The notes beneath the pieces are model-generated. The model did not search any database. It saw only the letters and a program-made list of their open reading frames with translations, and was not told the DNA's origin. DNA of 64,000 bases from Halobellus salinus. Its GTDB lineage: Archaea; Halobacteriota; Halobacteria; Halobacteriales; Haloferacaceae. A program made the position numbers and the translations under genes. This document shows, piece by piece, positions 43,603-53,788 of this stretch (its first letter is position 1; each line of letters begins with the position of its first letter). The DNA is taken from the NCBI RefSeq assembly GCF_014646875.1, contig NZ_BMOC01000007.1, positions 80,329 to 144,328 of the forward strand, given 5' to 3'.

Positions 43603-44361
43603 CTACGCGATCCGAAGCTTCTCCTTTTCGACCCGTGTCGCGAACGCGAAGAACGTCGCGAGGAATGTGAGGGTGACCGCGCCCGCGGCCGCGAGTTGCA
43701 ACGCTGTTGTTCCGGCGACAACCGCGCTGTCGGCGAGCGGGAACGCGGTGTGGTGTGGGTCGCCGACGATGGGCACAAAGTAGTCGACGATGTCGTTGAA
43801 CCCGTACCACGCGAGCGCGACCGCGACGGCGCGGGTGGGAAACTCGAAGACCCGATGCAACACGAACGCCTCAACCACCATCGCGAGGTGGCTCACGAAC
43901 AGGAACGCGTACAGCGGGCCCCACGTGGTCGAGAGGAACGCGTCGGCGAAGACCGTGAGGACGTAGGGTGTCCACAGCCCCAGCTTCCAGCAGCCGAAGA
44001 ACGCAAGCGCCGCGAGGTACTCGTTGGGGCGGCCGAGTTTCCAACTCGCGAACGCCAGGGCGATAAACAGCGTCGCCATCGGACTGTCGGGGACGAACGG
44101 CCACATCACCACGGGTTCGGTCGCGAACTGCCAGGTGATGAGCGGATCCGAGAGCGGAAGCGGATGGAAGCCGTAGTACCAGAAGCCGAAGGCGGTGCCG
44201 AGCAGGTTGATCGCGACGACCACCCACGCCAGCCGGAGTCCAACGTTTTCGAGCCACGTGGGCAGCGGCGCGATCCACCGCGGCAATCCCTCCGACTCCG
44301 GCAACCCATCGCCGGACAGGAGTCGTCGTAACCCCGAGGATGATGCGGGCGGCGAAGCCAT
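43603..44361 (-). CDS. DUF1405 membrane protein
   Basis: This 252-residue membrane protein has about six segments. [38 protein letters not shown] and [19 protein letters not shown] are the conserved DUF1405 pieces known from Bacillus YpjA and archaeal proteins. The histidine-containing [10 protein letters not shown] and the proline-rich loop suggest a channel or sensor role, which is speculative. It diverges from pdxS across 98 bases. Confidence 0.88.
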   Translation of the reverse strand: MASPPASSSGLRRLLSGDGLPESEGLPRWIAPLPTWLENVGLRLAWVVVAINLLGTAFGFWYYGFHPLPLSDPLITWQFATEPVVMWPFVPDSPMATLFIALAFASWKLGRPNEYLAALAFFGCWKLGLWTPYVLTVFADAFLSTTWGPLYAFLFVSHLAMVVEAFVLHRVFEFPTRAVAVALAWYGFNDIVDYFVPIVGDPHHTAFPLADSAVVAGTTALQLAAAGAVTLTFLATFFAFATRVEKEKLRIA

Positions 44362-44459
44362 ACCGGGCGCTTGTATTCCGGGCGCAAATGGGTGCCGGTT
44401 CGCCGACCTGGCGGCTGCCCCGCGGGTGCCTTAAGTACGTCCGACCGTTACGTACGGGT

Positions 44460-45368
44460 ATGTCCGAGGAGACTGATCTGTCCGAACTCCGCCGCGGAAC
44501 CGAACTCGTCAAGCGGGGGTTCGCACAGATGCAGAAGGGCGGCGTGATCATGGACGTCGTTGACGCCGAGCAGGCACGAATCGCCGAGGAAGCCGGCGCG
44601 GTCGCGGTGATGGCGCTCGAAGCCGTCCCCGCAGACATCCGGAAGCGCGGCGGTGTCGCGCGCATGCCGGATCCGGCGGAAGTAAAGAACATCGTCAAGT
44701 CGGTGTCGATCCCCGCGATGGGGAAGTCCCGGATCGGCCACACCAAGGAAGCACAGATCCTGGAGGCGGTCGGCGTCGACATGATCGACGAGTCGGAGGT
44801 GCTGACGCCCGCCGACGACCGGTACCACATCGACAAGCGGGAGTTCACCGCGCCGTTCGTCTGCGGCGCGCGTAACCTCCAAGAGGCGCTCCGCCGGATC
44901 GACGAGGGCGCAGCGATGATCCGGACCAAAGGCGAAGCCGGGACCGGCGACGTGAACCAGGCAGTCCACCACCAGCGCAACATCAAGGGCGCGATCCGCG
45001 AAGTCGAAGGCAAGACCCACGAAGAACGCGAAAAGTGGGCGCGCGAGCACGAGGCGCCCGCGGACCTGGTCCACGAAACCGCCGAGATGGGCCGGCTCCC
45101 GGTCGTGAACTTCGCGGCTGGCGGGATCGCGACCCCCGCCGACGCCGCCCTGATGATGCACCACGGCTGCGACGGCATCTTCGTCGGTTCCGGGATCTTC
45201 GGCGCGGAGAACCCCCCAGAGATGGGAAGAGCCGTCGTCGAAGCGGTCAACAACTGGGACGACCCCGAAGTTCTCGCGGAGATCGCCTCGAACCTCGGAG
45301 AGGGGATGAAAGGCGAGTCCAACGCGAGTCTGCCCGAAGAAGAGAAACTCCAGGGTCGCGGCGTCTAG
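44460..45368 (+). CDS. pdxS: Pyridoxal 5'-phosphate synthase, PdxS subunit
   Basis: This 302-residue synthase subunit makes PLP from ribose 5-phosphate, glyceraldehyde 3-phosphate and ammonia. The TIM barrel is almost invariant: [20 protein letters not shown], the first catalytic lysine region [52 protein letters not shown] and [11 protein letters not shown]. Its glutaminase partner PdxT is not in the window. The PLP made would serve enzymes such as SufS encoded earlier. Confidence 0.98.
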   Translation: MSEETDLSELRRGTELVKRGFAQMQKGGVIMDVVDAEQARIAEEAGAVAVMALEAVPADIRKRGGVARMPDPAEVKNIVKSVSIPAMGKSRIGHTKEAQILEAVGVDMIDESEVLTPADDRYHIDKREFTAPFVCGARNLQEALRRIDEGAAMIRTKGEAGTGDVNQAVHHQRNIKGAIREVEGKTHEEREKWAREHEAPADLVHETAEMGRLPVVNFAAGGIATPADAALMMHHGCDGIFVGSGIFGAENPPEMGRAVVEAVNNWDDPEVLAEIASNLGEGMKGESNASLPEEEKLQGRGV

Positions 45369-45421
45369 GTCCCGGCCTTCCCGTTCTTCGACCGACTCGT
45401 TCTCTCCTGTGTCGAACGCCG

Positions 45422-46300
45422 TCAGTCGTACAGCGTCGCGCCAGCACTCACGCGCGTCTGGTACGCCCGCGATTCGACGCCGGCCTCCGCGAAGGCGTCG
45501 ACCATCGCCGCGGCGACGTGGCGGCGGTTAGACTCCCGGCACGGCGCGATCACCGCGGGGCCGGCGCCCGAGACGGTGACCCCCGTCGCACCCGCGTCGA
45601 GCGCCGCCGCCCGGACGGACTCGTAGCCGAGTATCAACTCCGCCCGGGCAGGGGTCACGACGCGTTCGTCCATCCCGGCCCCAACGAGTCCGGGGTCGTC
45701 GCGACACATTCCGACCGCGAGCGTCGCCGCGGAGCCGACGGTGTGGACCAGATCCCCCATCGACGTCGATTCGGGGACGACGTCGCGGGCGTCGCGGGTC
45801 GAAACCGCAATCTCCGGGAGACACGCGACCAACGGGATCGACGCGTCGACGGCGGTGACTGCCCCGTCGCGGGCGATCGTAAACCCGCCCAAGAGTGCGG
45901 GCGCGACGTTGTCGGAGTGGGCGGTCCCGGAGACGACCGCCTCCCCTTCGGCGGCGGCGGGGACGAGTTCCGACCGGGAGAGCCCGCGGTCGTAGAGCGC
46001 GTTCAGTCCGACCGCCGCCGCTGCGGCGCTGGCGGCGGACGACCCCAGCCCCGAGGAGGGACGGACACCCTTGTCGATCCGAATGCGGGCGGGGGCGTCG
46101 AGCGCTTCGGCGACCGCGCCGACCACATTCTTGTCGGGGTCCTCCGGGATGTACTGGCTCCCGACCCCGCTCATCTCGATCGTGGTTCGGTCGGCCTTCT
46201 CAACGCGGACCACGTCCATCGGGCGGTCGAGGGCGACGCCAAAGACATCGAACCCGCTTCCGAGGTTCGCGCTCGTGGCGGGCGCCCTGACCGTCTGCAT
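45422..46300 (-). CDS. thrB: Homoserine kinase
   Basis: This 292-residue GHMP kinase phosphorylates homoserine in threonine synthesis. The substrate motif is VRAPATSANLGSGFDVFGVA. The ATP loop is KGVRPSSGLGSSAASAAAAA, and the third GHMP motif is ATGVTVSGAGPAVIAPC. The ATG at 46298-46300 was preferred because MQTVRAPATSANLG is the usual start. It is divergent from the FAD-oxidoreductase gene and convergent with pdxS. Confidence 0.95.
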   Translation of the reverse strand: MQTVRAPATSANLGSGFDVFGVALDRPMDVVRVEKADRTTIEMSGVGSQYIPEDPDKNVVGAVAEALDAPARIRIDKGVRPSSGLGSSAASAAAAAVGLNALYDRGLSRSELVPAAAEGEAVVSGTAHSDNVAPALLGGFTIARDGAVTAVDASIPLVACLPEIAVSTRDARDVVPESTSMGDLVHTVGSAATLAVGMCRDDPGLVGAGMDERVVTPARAELILGYESVRAAALDAGATGVTVSGAGPAVIAPCRESNRRHVAAAMVDAFAEAGVESRAYQTRVSAGATLYD

Positions 46301-46375
46301 ACCCGTTCGGAAGCCCAACGCGGATAAAAAGGTAGCGAACGGAACACACTTTCCCGGGGGTCGAGTAGCGGGTGT

Positions 46376-47731
46376 ATGATCGGCATCGTCGGGGGCGGGA
46401 TCGCGGGACTCGCGGCCGCCTACCGGTTACAAACGCGAGGCCACGAGGTGCAGATCTTCGAGGCCACCGAGGATATCGGCGGTCTCGCGGCGGTCTATGA
46501 GACCCCGGGTGACGACATCGAGAAGTTCTATCACCACCTCTCGAAGTCCGAAGAGACCATTGTTGAACTCGCGGAGGGCCTCGGACTGGGCGACCGCGTG
46601 GAGTGGCGGGTCGGCACCAACGGCTACTACGTCGACGGCGTCGCCCACCCGCTGAACACGCCGTGGGAGATCCTGGCGTACCCGCACATGAGCCTGTACG
46701 ACAAATTCCGTCTCGGGATGCTCACGCTCGGTATCGACGTGCGCGGCGGGACTCCCGACGTTGACGCCTACGACGACCTCGCGGCGTACGAACACGACAC
46801 CGTCCGGGAGTTCGTGGCGGAACACACCACACAGAGCGTCTACGAGAACTTCGTCGATCCTCTACTCGACGGGAAGTACGGGAGTCGGAAAGACGAGATC
46901 TCCGCGGCGTGGTTCCTGGGCCGGGTTCGGTTCCGGGGGGAACGCGACCCCCTTCGCGGCGAGATCCTGGGCTACTTCGACGGCGGGTTCGGCGTCCTGC
47001 TCGACGCGCTCGTCAACGCGGTCGGCCGGGAGAACATCACAACCGGCGCACGTGTCACCGACCTCACCGTGTCGGACGGGGACGTAGAGTCGCTAACGGT
47101 TGACCGCGGCAGTCCGGACGACGGCCCCGGCGAGTCCGCCGCTGCGACCCACGCGGTTGACGCAGCGGTCGTGGCGGCGATGCCGAACGTGTTGGAGCAG
47201 CTCACGGGCTACGGTTGTGAGGTCGACTTCCAGGGTGCGGTCTGCGGCCTCGCCACGATGGAGGCGTCGCTGCTCGACACCTACTGGTTGAACGTCGCCC
47301 ACGACGCGCCGTTCGGAGCACTCGTCGAACACACCAACTTCGTCGACCGGGAGCGCTACGGCGGCGATCACCTCCTCTACATCGCGGCGTACGTCCAAGA
47401 CAGCGACGAGGAACTGTGGCGGATGGACGACGACGAGGTGCGTGAGACGTGGCTCTCGGAGATCGAGTCGATGTTCCCCGACTTCGACCGCGAGTCGGTT
47501 TCGGAGGTGCGGATCGCCCGCAATCCCCGGGCGGCGCCCATCTACGAGCGCGGTTACCTGGATCTGGTCGTGCCGTACCACCTCGACGAGGAGGTGGGCG
47601 AGGGCGTCTACTACGCCGGGATGGCGTCGGAAGCACAGTATCCCGAGCGGTCGCTCAACGGCGGTGTGGTGGCGGGGTACGAGGTTGCCGACCGGATCGC
47701 GTCGCAAACTGGGACCAGCGGCCCGCAGTAA
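46376..47731 (+). CDS. NAD(P)/FAD-dependent oxidoreductase (protoporphyrinogen oxidase-like)
   Basis: This 451-residue flavoprotein has the Rossmann motif IGIVGGGIAGLAAAYRLQTR and the second FAD segment IFEATEDIGGLAAVY. The C-terminal FAD-binding end is GVYYAGMASEAQYPERSLNG. The middle part (YDKFRLGMLTLGI, FVDPLLDGKYGSRKDEISAA) resembles amine oxidases and UDP-galactopyranose-mutase-like proteins often linked to glycan or lipid genes. The substrate is unknown. No membrane segment is present. Confidence 0.88.
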   Translation: MIGIVGGGIAGLAAAYRLQTRGHEVQIFEATEDIGGLAAVYETPGDDIEKFYHHLSKSEETIVELAEGLGLGDRVEWRVGTNGYYVDGVAHPLNTPWEILAYPHMSLYDKFRLGMLTLGIDVRGGTPDVDAYDDLAAYEHDTVREFVAEHTTQSVYENFVDPLLDGKYGSRKDEISAAWFLGRVRFRGERDPLRGEILGYFDGGFGVLLDALVNAVGRENITTGARVTDLTVSDGDVESLTVDRGSPDDGPGESAAATHAVDAAVVAAMPNVLEQLTGYGCEVDFQGAVCGLATMEASLLDTYWLNVAHDAPFGALVEHTNFVDRERYGGDHLLYIAAYVQDSDEELWRMDDDEVRETWLSEIESMFPDFDRESVSEVRIARNPRAAPIYERGYLDLVVPYHLDEEVGEGVYYAGMASEAQYPERSLNGGVVAGYEVADRIASQTGTSGPQ

Positions 47732-47740
47732 CGACGGTCG

Positions 47741-48364
47741 CTACGCCTCGGACTCGTCGATGTCGCCCTCAGTCTTCGGATCGACGTCCTGGAGCCCTGG
47801 CGCGGCGTCGACGTCGACGTCGACGTCGTCGGGTTCCTCGCGTCCACCGACCCGGAGTTCGCCCTCCTCGCCCTCGACGTAGACGTCGTCGGCGAAGCCG
47901 CCCTCGGCGTGGGGGTGCTCCGGGTCGTTGAGCAGTTCCGGGGTTGACGGCGCCTCGGGGACCGCTTGTGTCCGGAAGTCACCCAGCGGGTTCGCGATGT
48001 CGATGGTGTACGTCTCGAAGAACGAGTCGTAGCGCTCGTAGTGCTCTTCGAGTTCGTCGACCGGGAACTCCATCATCTCAGTCCACCCGTGGTTGTAGAA
48101 CTCGAAGTTGGCCTGGATATGGGTGATCTCGCGGGCCTCGGCCTCGGTGAAGCCCGCTTCGAGCGCACGGACGTAGGTGTCGAACGTACAGTCGAAGAAC
48201 GCCTCGAGGTGCGGTTCCCGCTCTTCGCGGTGGTCGGGGTCGGCCTTCTCGCCGAACACGCGGACGTGGAGGTCGACGAGTTTCTCGGTCGCGATGTCGC
48301 CGATGATCGGCATCGTCAGCGCCTTCTTCGCCGCGAAGTGACGGATGTTCTGTTTGAGTTTCAT
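47741..48364 (-). CDS. DUF6149-type haloarchaeal protein
   Basis: This 207-residue protein starts MKLKQNIRHFAAKKALTMPI and GDIATEKLVDLHVRVFGEKA, consistent with a haloarchaeal family I recall as DUF6149. A histidine-rich helical middle (EAREITHIQANFEFYNHGWT) could bind metal. The last 60 residues are extremely acidic (EEPDDVDVDVDAAPGLQDVD). Function is unknown. The gene converges with the FAD-oxidoreductase gene with nine bases between them. Confidence 0.75.
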   Translation of the reverse strand: MKLKQNIRHFAAKKALTMPIIGDIATEKLVDLHVRVFGEKADPDHREEREPHLEAFFDCTFDTYVRALEAGFTEAEAREITHIQANFEFYNHGWTEMMEFPVDELEEHYERYDSFFETYTIDIANPLGDFRTQAVPEAPSTPELLNDPEHPHAEGGFADDVYVEGEEGELRVGGREEPDDVDVDVDAAPGLQDVDPKTEGDIDESEA

Positions 48365-48693
48365 CGGCTGGTGTTGGGACCCGCCGGACTTGAATGGTAC
48401 GCGTATGCGGACGAGTGTGATTTGAATGGAACCGTGGAGATCGGTGTCGAGGAGACGCAAGCCCCCGCGTTCCAGTCCCGCCCGACCGTGGATCTTCGCC
48501 GGCCACCGCTTATCCACATTCGTTTTATCAGCCCATAGGCTCAGACAGACGAATAGCGAACAGCCGGCACACCCCATCCCCGCGCCGACGTGCCGGACAC
48601 CCGCCGCCCGGCGCGGGGCTGCGTTCAGATCACGGGCAGTGTGGCCCCGTGATCCGGTATAAACGTACGGTCGCAGAGGTGGGAACGCGAACC
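48365..48693. other. Intergenic stretch with no supported gene
   Basis: About 330 bases between the DUF6149 start and the carB stop. It must contain the DUF6149 promoter. No RNA gene or repeat was recognised. Confidence 0.55.
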
Positions 48694-51600
48694 TCAGTCG
48701 TCGGAGGCGCCCCACCGCTTGACCGTCCGGGGGCGGTCGGAGACGGCCTGAACGTCGATCGGTTCGTCCGTCGCGCCGAGGGCTTCCAGCGCCGCCTCGG
48801 CGGAGGCGGTCGTCGAGAAGTAGGTGACCTCTTCCTCGACGCAGACCTCCAGCGGGTCGCGGTCCCGAGACACCACCACGTCGATCCGCCCCTCCCGAAG
48901 CGCCGACACCAGTTCGGCGTCGGCGTCGAACGCCGCGAGGTCGAAGTACTCAGCGTAGCCGTCGCGGAGCGCCTGGCCCGCCTCGGTGTCGGGATCGGGG
49001 AACTCCGCGGCCGAGAGGTCGATCCACGCGGTGCCGGAGTCGGGGATCGGCTTCCCGATGGCGTCCTGGGACTTGTCGTAGGCTTTCGCGAACGTGCCGG
49101 CCGTGCCCATCACCTCGCCGGTGGACTTCATCTCGGGGCCGAGCCGCGGATCCGAGCCGGACAGCCGATCGAACGGCAGCACGACCTCCTTTACGCTCAC
49201 GTCCTCGGGGATCCGTTCTTCGGTGTCGATCTCGTCAAGGCTTTCACCCGCCATCACCCGGGCGGCGAGTTTGGCGATCGGAACGCCGGTCGCCTTCGAG
49301 ACGAACGGGACCGTCCGCGAGGAGCGGGGGTTGGCCTCCAGGACGTACACCTCGCCGTCCTTGACCGCCAGCTGAACGTTCAACAGCCCCACAGTGTCGA
49401 GTGCGGTCGCGATGTCCTCGGTGACTTCGCGGACACGACGCATCGTCTCCGTGTCGAGCGCCCGCGGCGGGATCATACACGCCGAGTCCCCGGAGTGGAC
49501 CCCCGCGGTCTCGACGTGCTCCATCACGCCGCCGATGATCGCCCGATCGCCGTCGGAGACCGCGTCAACGTCGAGTTCGATGGCGTCCGCCAGGAACTCG
49601 TCGATGAGGATCGGCTTGTCGGGTGAGACCCGGACCGCCTCCTGAATGTACTCTTTGAGTTCGTCGTCGGAGTAGACCACTTCCATTGCGCGGCCGCCGA
49701 GCACGTAGGAGGGGCGGACCAACACGGGGTAGCCCAACTCGCCCGCGAGGCCGAGTGCCTCAGCCTCGCTGGTGGCGGAGCCGCCCGCCGGCTGGGCGAT
49801 CCCGAGGTCGTCCATCAGGCGGTTGAACCGGTTGCGGTCCTCCGCGAGGTCCATCGCGTCGACGCTGGTGCCCAGGATCTCACAGTCGAGCTCGCGGCGC
49901 TGGAGTTCGGATTCAAGCGGGTGGCCGATGTTGACCGAGGTCTGGCCCCCGAACTGAACCATCACGCCGTCGGCGTCGGCTGCTTCGACGACGTCGGCGA
50001 CCTCTTCTGCAGTTATGGGCTCGAAAAACAACCCGTCGGAGGTGTCGTAGTCGGTCGAGACCGTCTCGGGGTTGTTGTTGACGACGTGGGCGTCGATCCC
50101 CATCTCGCGGAGTGCCTGCACCGCATGGACCGAACAGTAGTCGAACTCGACGCCCTGACCGATCCGGATCGGGCCGCCGCCGACGACGACCACGCTCTCG
50201 ACATCGCGATCGACGCGGAGTTCGCCCGCGGCGGCGGCGTCCGTGAGCGGCCCCGAGTAGAACTCGGGTTTCCGCGACGAGTAATAGTACGGCGTCTGGG
50301 CGGCGAACTCGCCGGCGCAGGTGTCGACCTGCTTGTACGTCCGGCCGGGGACCTGCGTTTCGACGTCGCCGACGGGTTCGCCCGTCGCGGTCGCGATCTC
50401 GGCGTTGGTGACACCTGCGGTCGCAGCGGTGGTGAAATCGCCCTCCTGGGCGGCGTCCATCGCCTTCGACACCCGCTGGTAGCGTTCGAGGTACCACTGC
50501 TTGATCCCAGTCAGCTCCTGAACCTCGGCTACCGAGTAGCCGCGGTCGAACGCCTCGAAGATGGCGAACGTGCGGTCGGGGGTGGGCCGCTCGAGCAACT
50601 CCGTCTCCAGTGCCGCGTCGGAGACCGACTCGACGTCGGTCGCGGGCTCGTACTCGGTCGAGCGGATCGCCTTCAGCATCGACTCCTCGAAGGTCCGCCC
50701 GATCGCCATCGCCTCACCGGTGGATTTCATGGCCGTCGACAGCGTGAACTCCACGTCGTCGAACTTGTCCTTGGGCCACCGCGGGATCTTGGTCACGACG
50801 TAGTCGATCGCGGGCTCGAATGCAGCGGTGGTCTCGCCGGTGATCTCGTTTTCGATCTCGTGGAGCCGTTTGCCCAAGGCGACCTTCGCGGTCACGCGGG
50901 CGATCGGGTAGCCGGTCGCTTTCGACGCCAGCGCCGACGACCGGGAGACGCGAGGGTTGACCTCGACCACGCGGTATTCGCCGCCGGGGGTGCCGTCGTC
51001 GCGCCACGCGAACTGGATGTTACACCCGCCTTGGATGCCGAGTTCGCGGATCACTTCCAACGCCGCGTTCCGCATCTCTTGGTGACCCTCGTCGGGGATG
51101 ACCTGCGAGGGCGTGACCACGATCGATTCTCCCGTATGGATTCCCATCGGGTCGATGTTCTCCATGTTACAGATGATGATACAGGAGTTGTCGGCGTCAC
51201 GCATCACCTCGTACTCCAGTTCCACCCACCCCGAAATGGACTCGGTGATGAGCACCTCGCTGTTACGCGAGAGGCGGAGGCCCTTCCGGACCCGGCCGTA
51301 CAGTTTCTCTCTGTCGTGGACGACGCCCGACCCGGACCCGCCGAGGGTGTAGGTCGTCCGTGCGATCACGGGGAGGCCGCCGACCGCCTCAACGGCGGCG
51401 TCGACGCGATCCCGGAGGTCGTCCTCGGTGAGGCTCTGGACCGCCTCGCCGTCGTCGAGTGAGACCGTGGTCGAGGACGGAACCGGCTGGCCGATCGCCT
51501 CCATGCGCTGTTTGAACAGGTCGCGGTCCTCGGTGGCGTAGATGGTATCAAGCGGAGTCCCCATGATCTCGACGTCGTGTTCCGCCAGGATCCCCTGTTC

Positions 51601-51927
51601 TGCGAGTTCGGCGGTGACGTTCAGCCCGGTCTGGCCGCCGAGACCGGCGATCACGCCGTCGGGGTCTTCGTTCCGGATAATCTCCGCGATCGCTTCCGGC
51701 GTGATGGGCTCGATGTAGACCCGGTCGGCCATGTCCGGGTCGGTCATGATCGTCGCGGGGTTCGAGTTGACGAGGACGACTCGCGCGCCCTCCTCCTGGA
51801 GCGCCCGGCAGGCCTGCGCGCCGGAGTAGTCGAACTCGGCCGCCTGTCCGATCTGGATGGGTCCGCTGCCGATGAGCAGTATCGTCCGGTCCGCGGACGC
51901 CTCGTCGGTAGTGTCCTCGTCAGTCAT
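48694..51927 (-). CDS. carB: Carbamoyl-phosphate synthase, large subunit
   Basis: This 1077-residue enzyme makes carbamoyl phosphate from bicarbonate, ammonia and two ATP for pyrimidine and arginine synthesis. Both duplicated halves are intact: LIGSGPIQIGQAAEFDYSGA in the first and VVGGGPIRIGQGVEFDYCSV in the second, each followed by an ATP-grasp domain (VEVNPRVSRSSALASKATGY and VLEANPRSSRTVPFVSKATG). The C-terminal allosteric domain ends PIDVQAVSDRPRTVKRWG. The small subunit carA is not adjacent. The ATG at 51925-51927 gives an acidic leader of 13 residues before the first beta strand. Confidence 0.98.
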   Translation of the reverse strand: MTDEDTTDEASADRTILLIGSGPIQIGQAAEFDYSGAQACRALQEEGARVVLVNSNPATIMTDPDMADRVYIEPITPEAIAEIIRNEDPDGVIAGLGGQTGLNVTAELAEQGILAEHDVEIMGTPLDTIYATEDRDLFKQRMEAIGQPVPSSTTVSLDDGEAVQSLTEDDLRDRVDAAVEAVGGLPVIARTTYTLGGSGSGVVHDREKLYGRVRKGLRLSRNSEVLITESISGWVELEYEVMRDADNSCIIICNMENIDPMGIHTGESIVVTPSQVIPDEGHQEMRNAALEVIRELGIQGGCNIQFAWRDDGTPGGEYRVVEVNPRVSRSSALASKATGYPIARVTAKVALGKRLHEIENEITGETTAAFEPAIDYVVTKIPRWPKDKFDDVEFTLSTAMKSTGEAMAIGRTFEESMLKAIRSTEYEPATDVESVSDAALETELLERPTPDRTFAIFEAFDRGYSVAEVQELTGIKQWYLERYQRVSKAMDAAQEGDFTTAATAGVTNAEIATATGEPVGDVETQVPGRTYKQVDTCAGEFAAQTPYYYSSRKPEFYSGPLTDAAAAGELRVDRDVESVVVVGGGPIRIGQGVEFDYCSVHAVQALREMGIDAHVVNNNPETVSTDYDTSDGLFFEPITAEEVADVVEAADADGVMVQFGGQTSVNIGHPLESELQRRELDCEILGTSVDAMDLAEDRNRFNRLMDDLGIAQPAGGSATSEAEALGLAGELGYPVLVRPSYVLGGRAMEVVYSDDELKEYIQEAVRVSPDKPILIDEFLADAIELDVDAVSDGDRAIIGGVMEHVETAGVHSGDSACMIPPRALDTETMRRVREVTEDIATALDTVGLLNVQLAVKDGEVYVLEANPRSSRTVPFVSKATGVPIAKLAARVMAGESLDEIDTEERIPEDVSVKEVVLPFDRLSGSDPRLGPEMKSTGEVMGTAGTFAKAYDKSQDAIGKPIPDSGTAWIDLSAAEFPDPDTEAGQALRDGYAEYFDLAAFDADAELVSALREGRIDVVVSRDRDPLEVCVEEEVTYFSTTASAEAALEALGATDEPIDVQAVSDRPRTVKRWGASDD

Positions 51928-52152
51928 CACTCCGAGGGAGTTCGCACATCGTAATAAGCCCGACGAATCACTACGAGATGCGAAGCGGCATTTCGAAATT
52001 CGTAGCTGGCCGGTGACGACCGGCGCCCTCGACGCGAACGGGCGGCAGCGACCCACTCCGGCTGCTCCGCCGGGAGTCGGTGACGCCGGACACAACGCAG
52101 TACGGGGTGTCTCGACCGGGTCACTGGAGACGACCCGTCGGGACCGGCCGGG

Positions 52153-52398
52153 TCAATGGCGTCTGTCCGGGTGTCGCTCCGCGAGTCGGTACCGGTAGGG
52201 GCTCCCCTCGAGCACTTCGACCGGTCCGCCGCGCTCGGCGACCCGGCCGAGAACGGTCGCGACACGGTACGAGGAGTCGTAGGCGTCGACACCGTGGCGG
52301 CGGAGCCGATTGTGGATCTCCCGCGCGGTCAGTGGGCCGTCGGCGTCCGCGAGCACGCGCGCCACCGGATTGAACCCGGGTGTCCGGGCCGAACGCAT
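52153..52398 (-). CDS. Small winged-helix protein
   Basis: This 81-residue protein has a helix-turn-helix core (GPLTAREIHNRLRRHGVDAY, then DSSYRVATVLGRVAERGG) and a wing (VEVLEGSPYRYRL). It resembles other single-domain haloarchaeal regulators. It lies 226 bases upstream of carB on the same strand, which makes carB a possible but unproven target. Confidence 0.7.
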   Translation of the reverse strand: MRSARTPGFNPVARVLADADGPLTAREIHNRLRRHGVDAYDSSYRVATVLGRVAERGGPVEVLEGSPYRYRLAERHPDRRH

Positions 52399-52491
52399 GT
52401 CTTACGGTACGGTCCGAACGGTCTTATGTTTCAGTGTGACACGCGTCTGACAGCGGGCGTCTCAGCCGGGTCTCTGTCGGACGAACGCGGC

Positions 52492-53025
52492 TCACGCGTA
52501 GACGTCATCCTCCGAGAGGTCCCGCTCGGCGCGGTAGGCCTCGACGAACTCCGCCACGTCGAACTCCAGCATCCGATCTTCGAACGCCGTGACCGCCGCG
52601 TCGTCGTCGGCGTGGCTGACGGCGTGTTCCATCAGTTCGATCACGAGTTCGACCACGATCTCGTGGAGCCGGCGGGCGTCGAAGTCGGAGACCCACACGA
52701 TCCCCGTGCCGACCTCGCCGTCGTCGCTCACGTCGGCAGAGACAACCGACTCCGGGAACTCCTCGAGAACGATTCCCATGAGATGCGCCGTCCCGAACTC
52801 CGGCATCTCTTCGCTGGTCGTCTCGATCGCTTCCTGGAGGACGTCAACGAGGAAGTCGGGGACGAACCGTTCGGGTGGGTGGACGTCCATCACGACCGCG
52901 TGGCGACCCCCACAGTCACACTCGAACTCCCGCATCCCCAGATCGAGACTGCGGACCGACTTGGTCTCGCCACACGGCAGCGCGAGCGTCTCGCCGCCGT
53001 CACTCGGGACCTGCGGCTGTGCCAT
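52492..53025 (-). CDS. DUF5815-type haloarchaeal protein
   Basis: This 177-residue protein starts with a zinc-ribbon-like segment (LALPCGETKSVRSLDLGM and FECDCGGRHAVVMDVHPPER). A helical acidic domain follows with VPDFLVDVLQEAIETTSEEM and FDARRLHEIVVELVIELMEH. This matches the haloarchaeal family I recall as DUF5815. The cysteines at about 18, 36 and 38 may bind metal. Function is unknown. Confidence 0.85.
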   Translation of the reverse strand: MAQPQVPSDGGETLALPCGETKSVRSLDLGMREFECDCGGRHAVVMDVHPPERFVPDFLVDVLQEAIETTSEEMPEFGTAHLMGIVLEEFPESVVSADVSDDGEVGTGIVWVSDFDARRLHEIVVELVIELMEHAVSHADDDAAVTAFEDRMLEFDVAEFVEAYRAERDLSEDDVYA

Positions 53026-53078
53026 ACCCGGTGTTGGCGGCGGCGGCTGTTAAACACCGCGTTCCGCAACCATCCGTC

Positions 53079-53330
53079 TCACCCGTCCGCAGTCGTGTAC
53101 ACCAGCGGCCCCACGACCAGGAGCGCGAGCCCGAGAAACAGGTAGTGGATCGGGACGATCGACTGCGGCGTGAGCGCGAACACGAGGCCGAAAACAATGG
53201 TGTTGATGCCGACGAGACGCATAGATTTGAGCGGGAGCATCCCCACCGTCGTGAGCCCGAACGCGAGGAGCAACGCCTGCCCGACGTTGTAGTTGAGCAG
53301 GAAGGTGTCGACGATCTGAAGCGGGAGCAT
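53079..53330 (-). CDS. Small three-helix membrane protein
   Basis: This 83-residue protein is almost wholly hydrophobic (QIVDTFLLNYNVGQALLLAF, LVGINTIVFGLVFALTP, IHYLFLGLALLVVGPLVYTT), so three membrane segments are likely. The ATG at 53328-53330 avoids a basic in-frame extension upstream. Unknown function; it is 53 bases upstream of the DUF5815 gene on the same strand. Confidence 0.75.
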   Translation of the reverse strand: MLPLQIVDTFLLNYNVGQALLLAFGLTTVGMLPLKSMRLVGINTIVFGLVFALTPQSIVPIHYLFLGLALLVVGPLVYTTADG

Positions 53331-53442
53331 GCGTAGTCGGGAGTTCGACCCGAACCGAGTATTAAACTTCCGTTCTTCACGAGCGTTCGAGGTTGAAGCC
53401 GTGGGCCGCAGTCGGACGCAGCACGGAGTGTCGGCCACACGG

Positions 53443-53709
53443 CTACTCCGGACCGGTGAGGTCCATCGGCCGGATCCACCCGTACCAGATCGCAACGACC
53501 ATCCCGCCGTATCCCAGGATGTAGACGAGCGCGCCGAGGTCGTTGTAGCCGAGTTCCCCGAGGGCTCGGCGGGCGAGTCCCGACCCCGCGATCCCGACGA
53601 ACAGCACGGCAGCCACCAGGAGTTTGTTACGTGTGAGCTCGAAAAGCCCCTCCTCGCCGTCGGCGTCGTCCCGAGCGTCGGCGTCGTCCCGAGCGTCGGC
53701 GTCTGTCAT
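53443..53709 (-). CDS. Small two-helix membrane protein with an acidic repeat
   Basis: This 88-residue protein has an N-terminal acidic stretch with a duplicated DARDDA unit (18-base DNA repeat at about 53666-53701). Two membrane helices follow (NKLLVAAVLFVGIAGSGLA and ALVYILGYGGMVVAIWYG). Unknown function. Its promoter region is bordered by 80-bp element copy 3. Confidence 0.75.
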   Translation of the reverse strand: MTDADARDDADARDDADGEEGLFELTRNKLLVAAVLFVGIAGSGLARRALGELGYNDLGALVYILGYGGMVVAIWYGWIRPMDLTGPE

Positions 53710-53788
53710 CGTCCGATATCGGGATCCCACCCCCCTGAGAGTGTCGGTCGTGGATAGTGGAGGTAGTGTCGGCTTCCTCCCACCCCTG

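Noticed and set aside
49921..51462. Plus-strand open frame of 513 codons over carB
   Set aside because: Antisense shadow of carB; no motifs.
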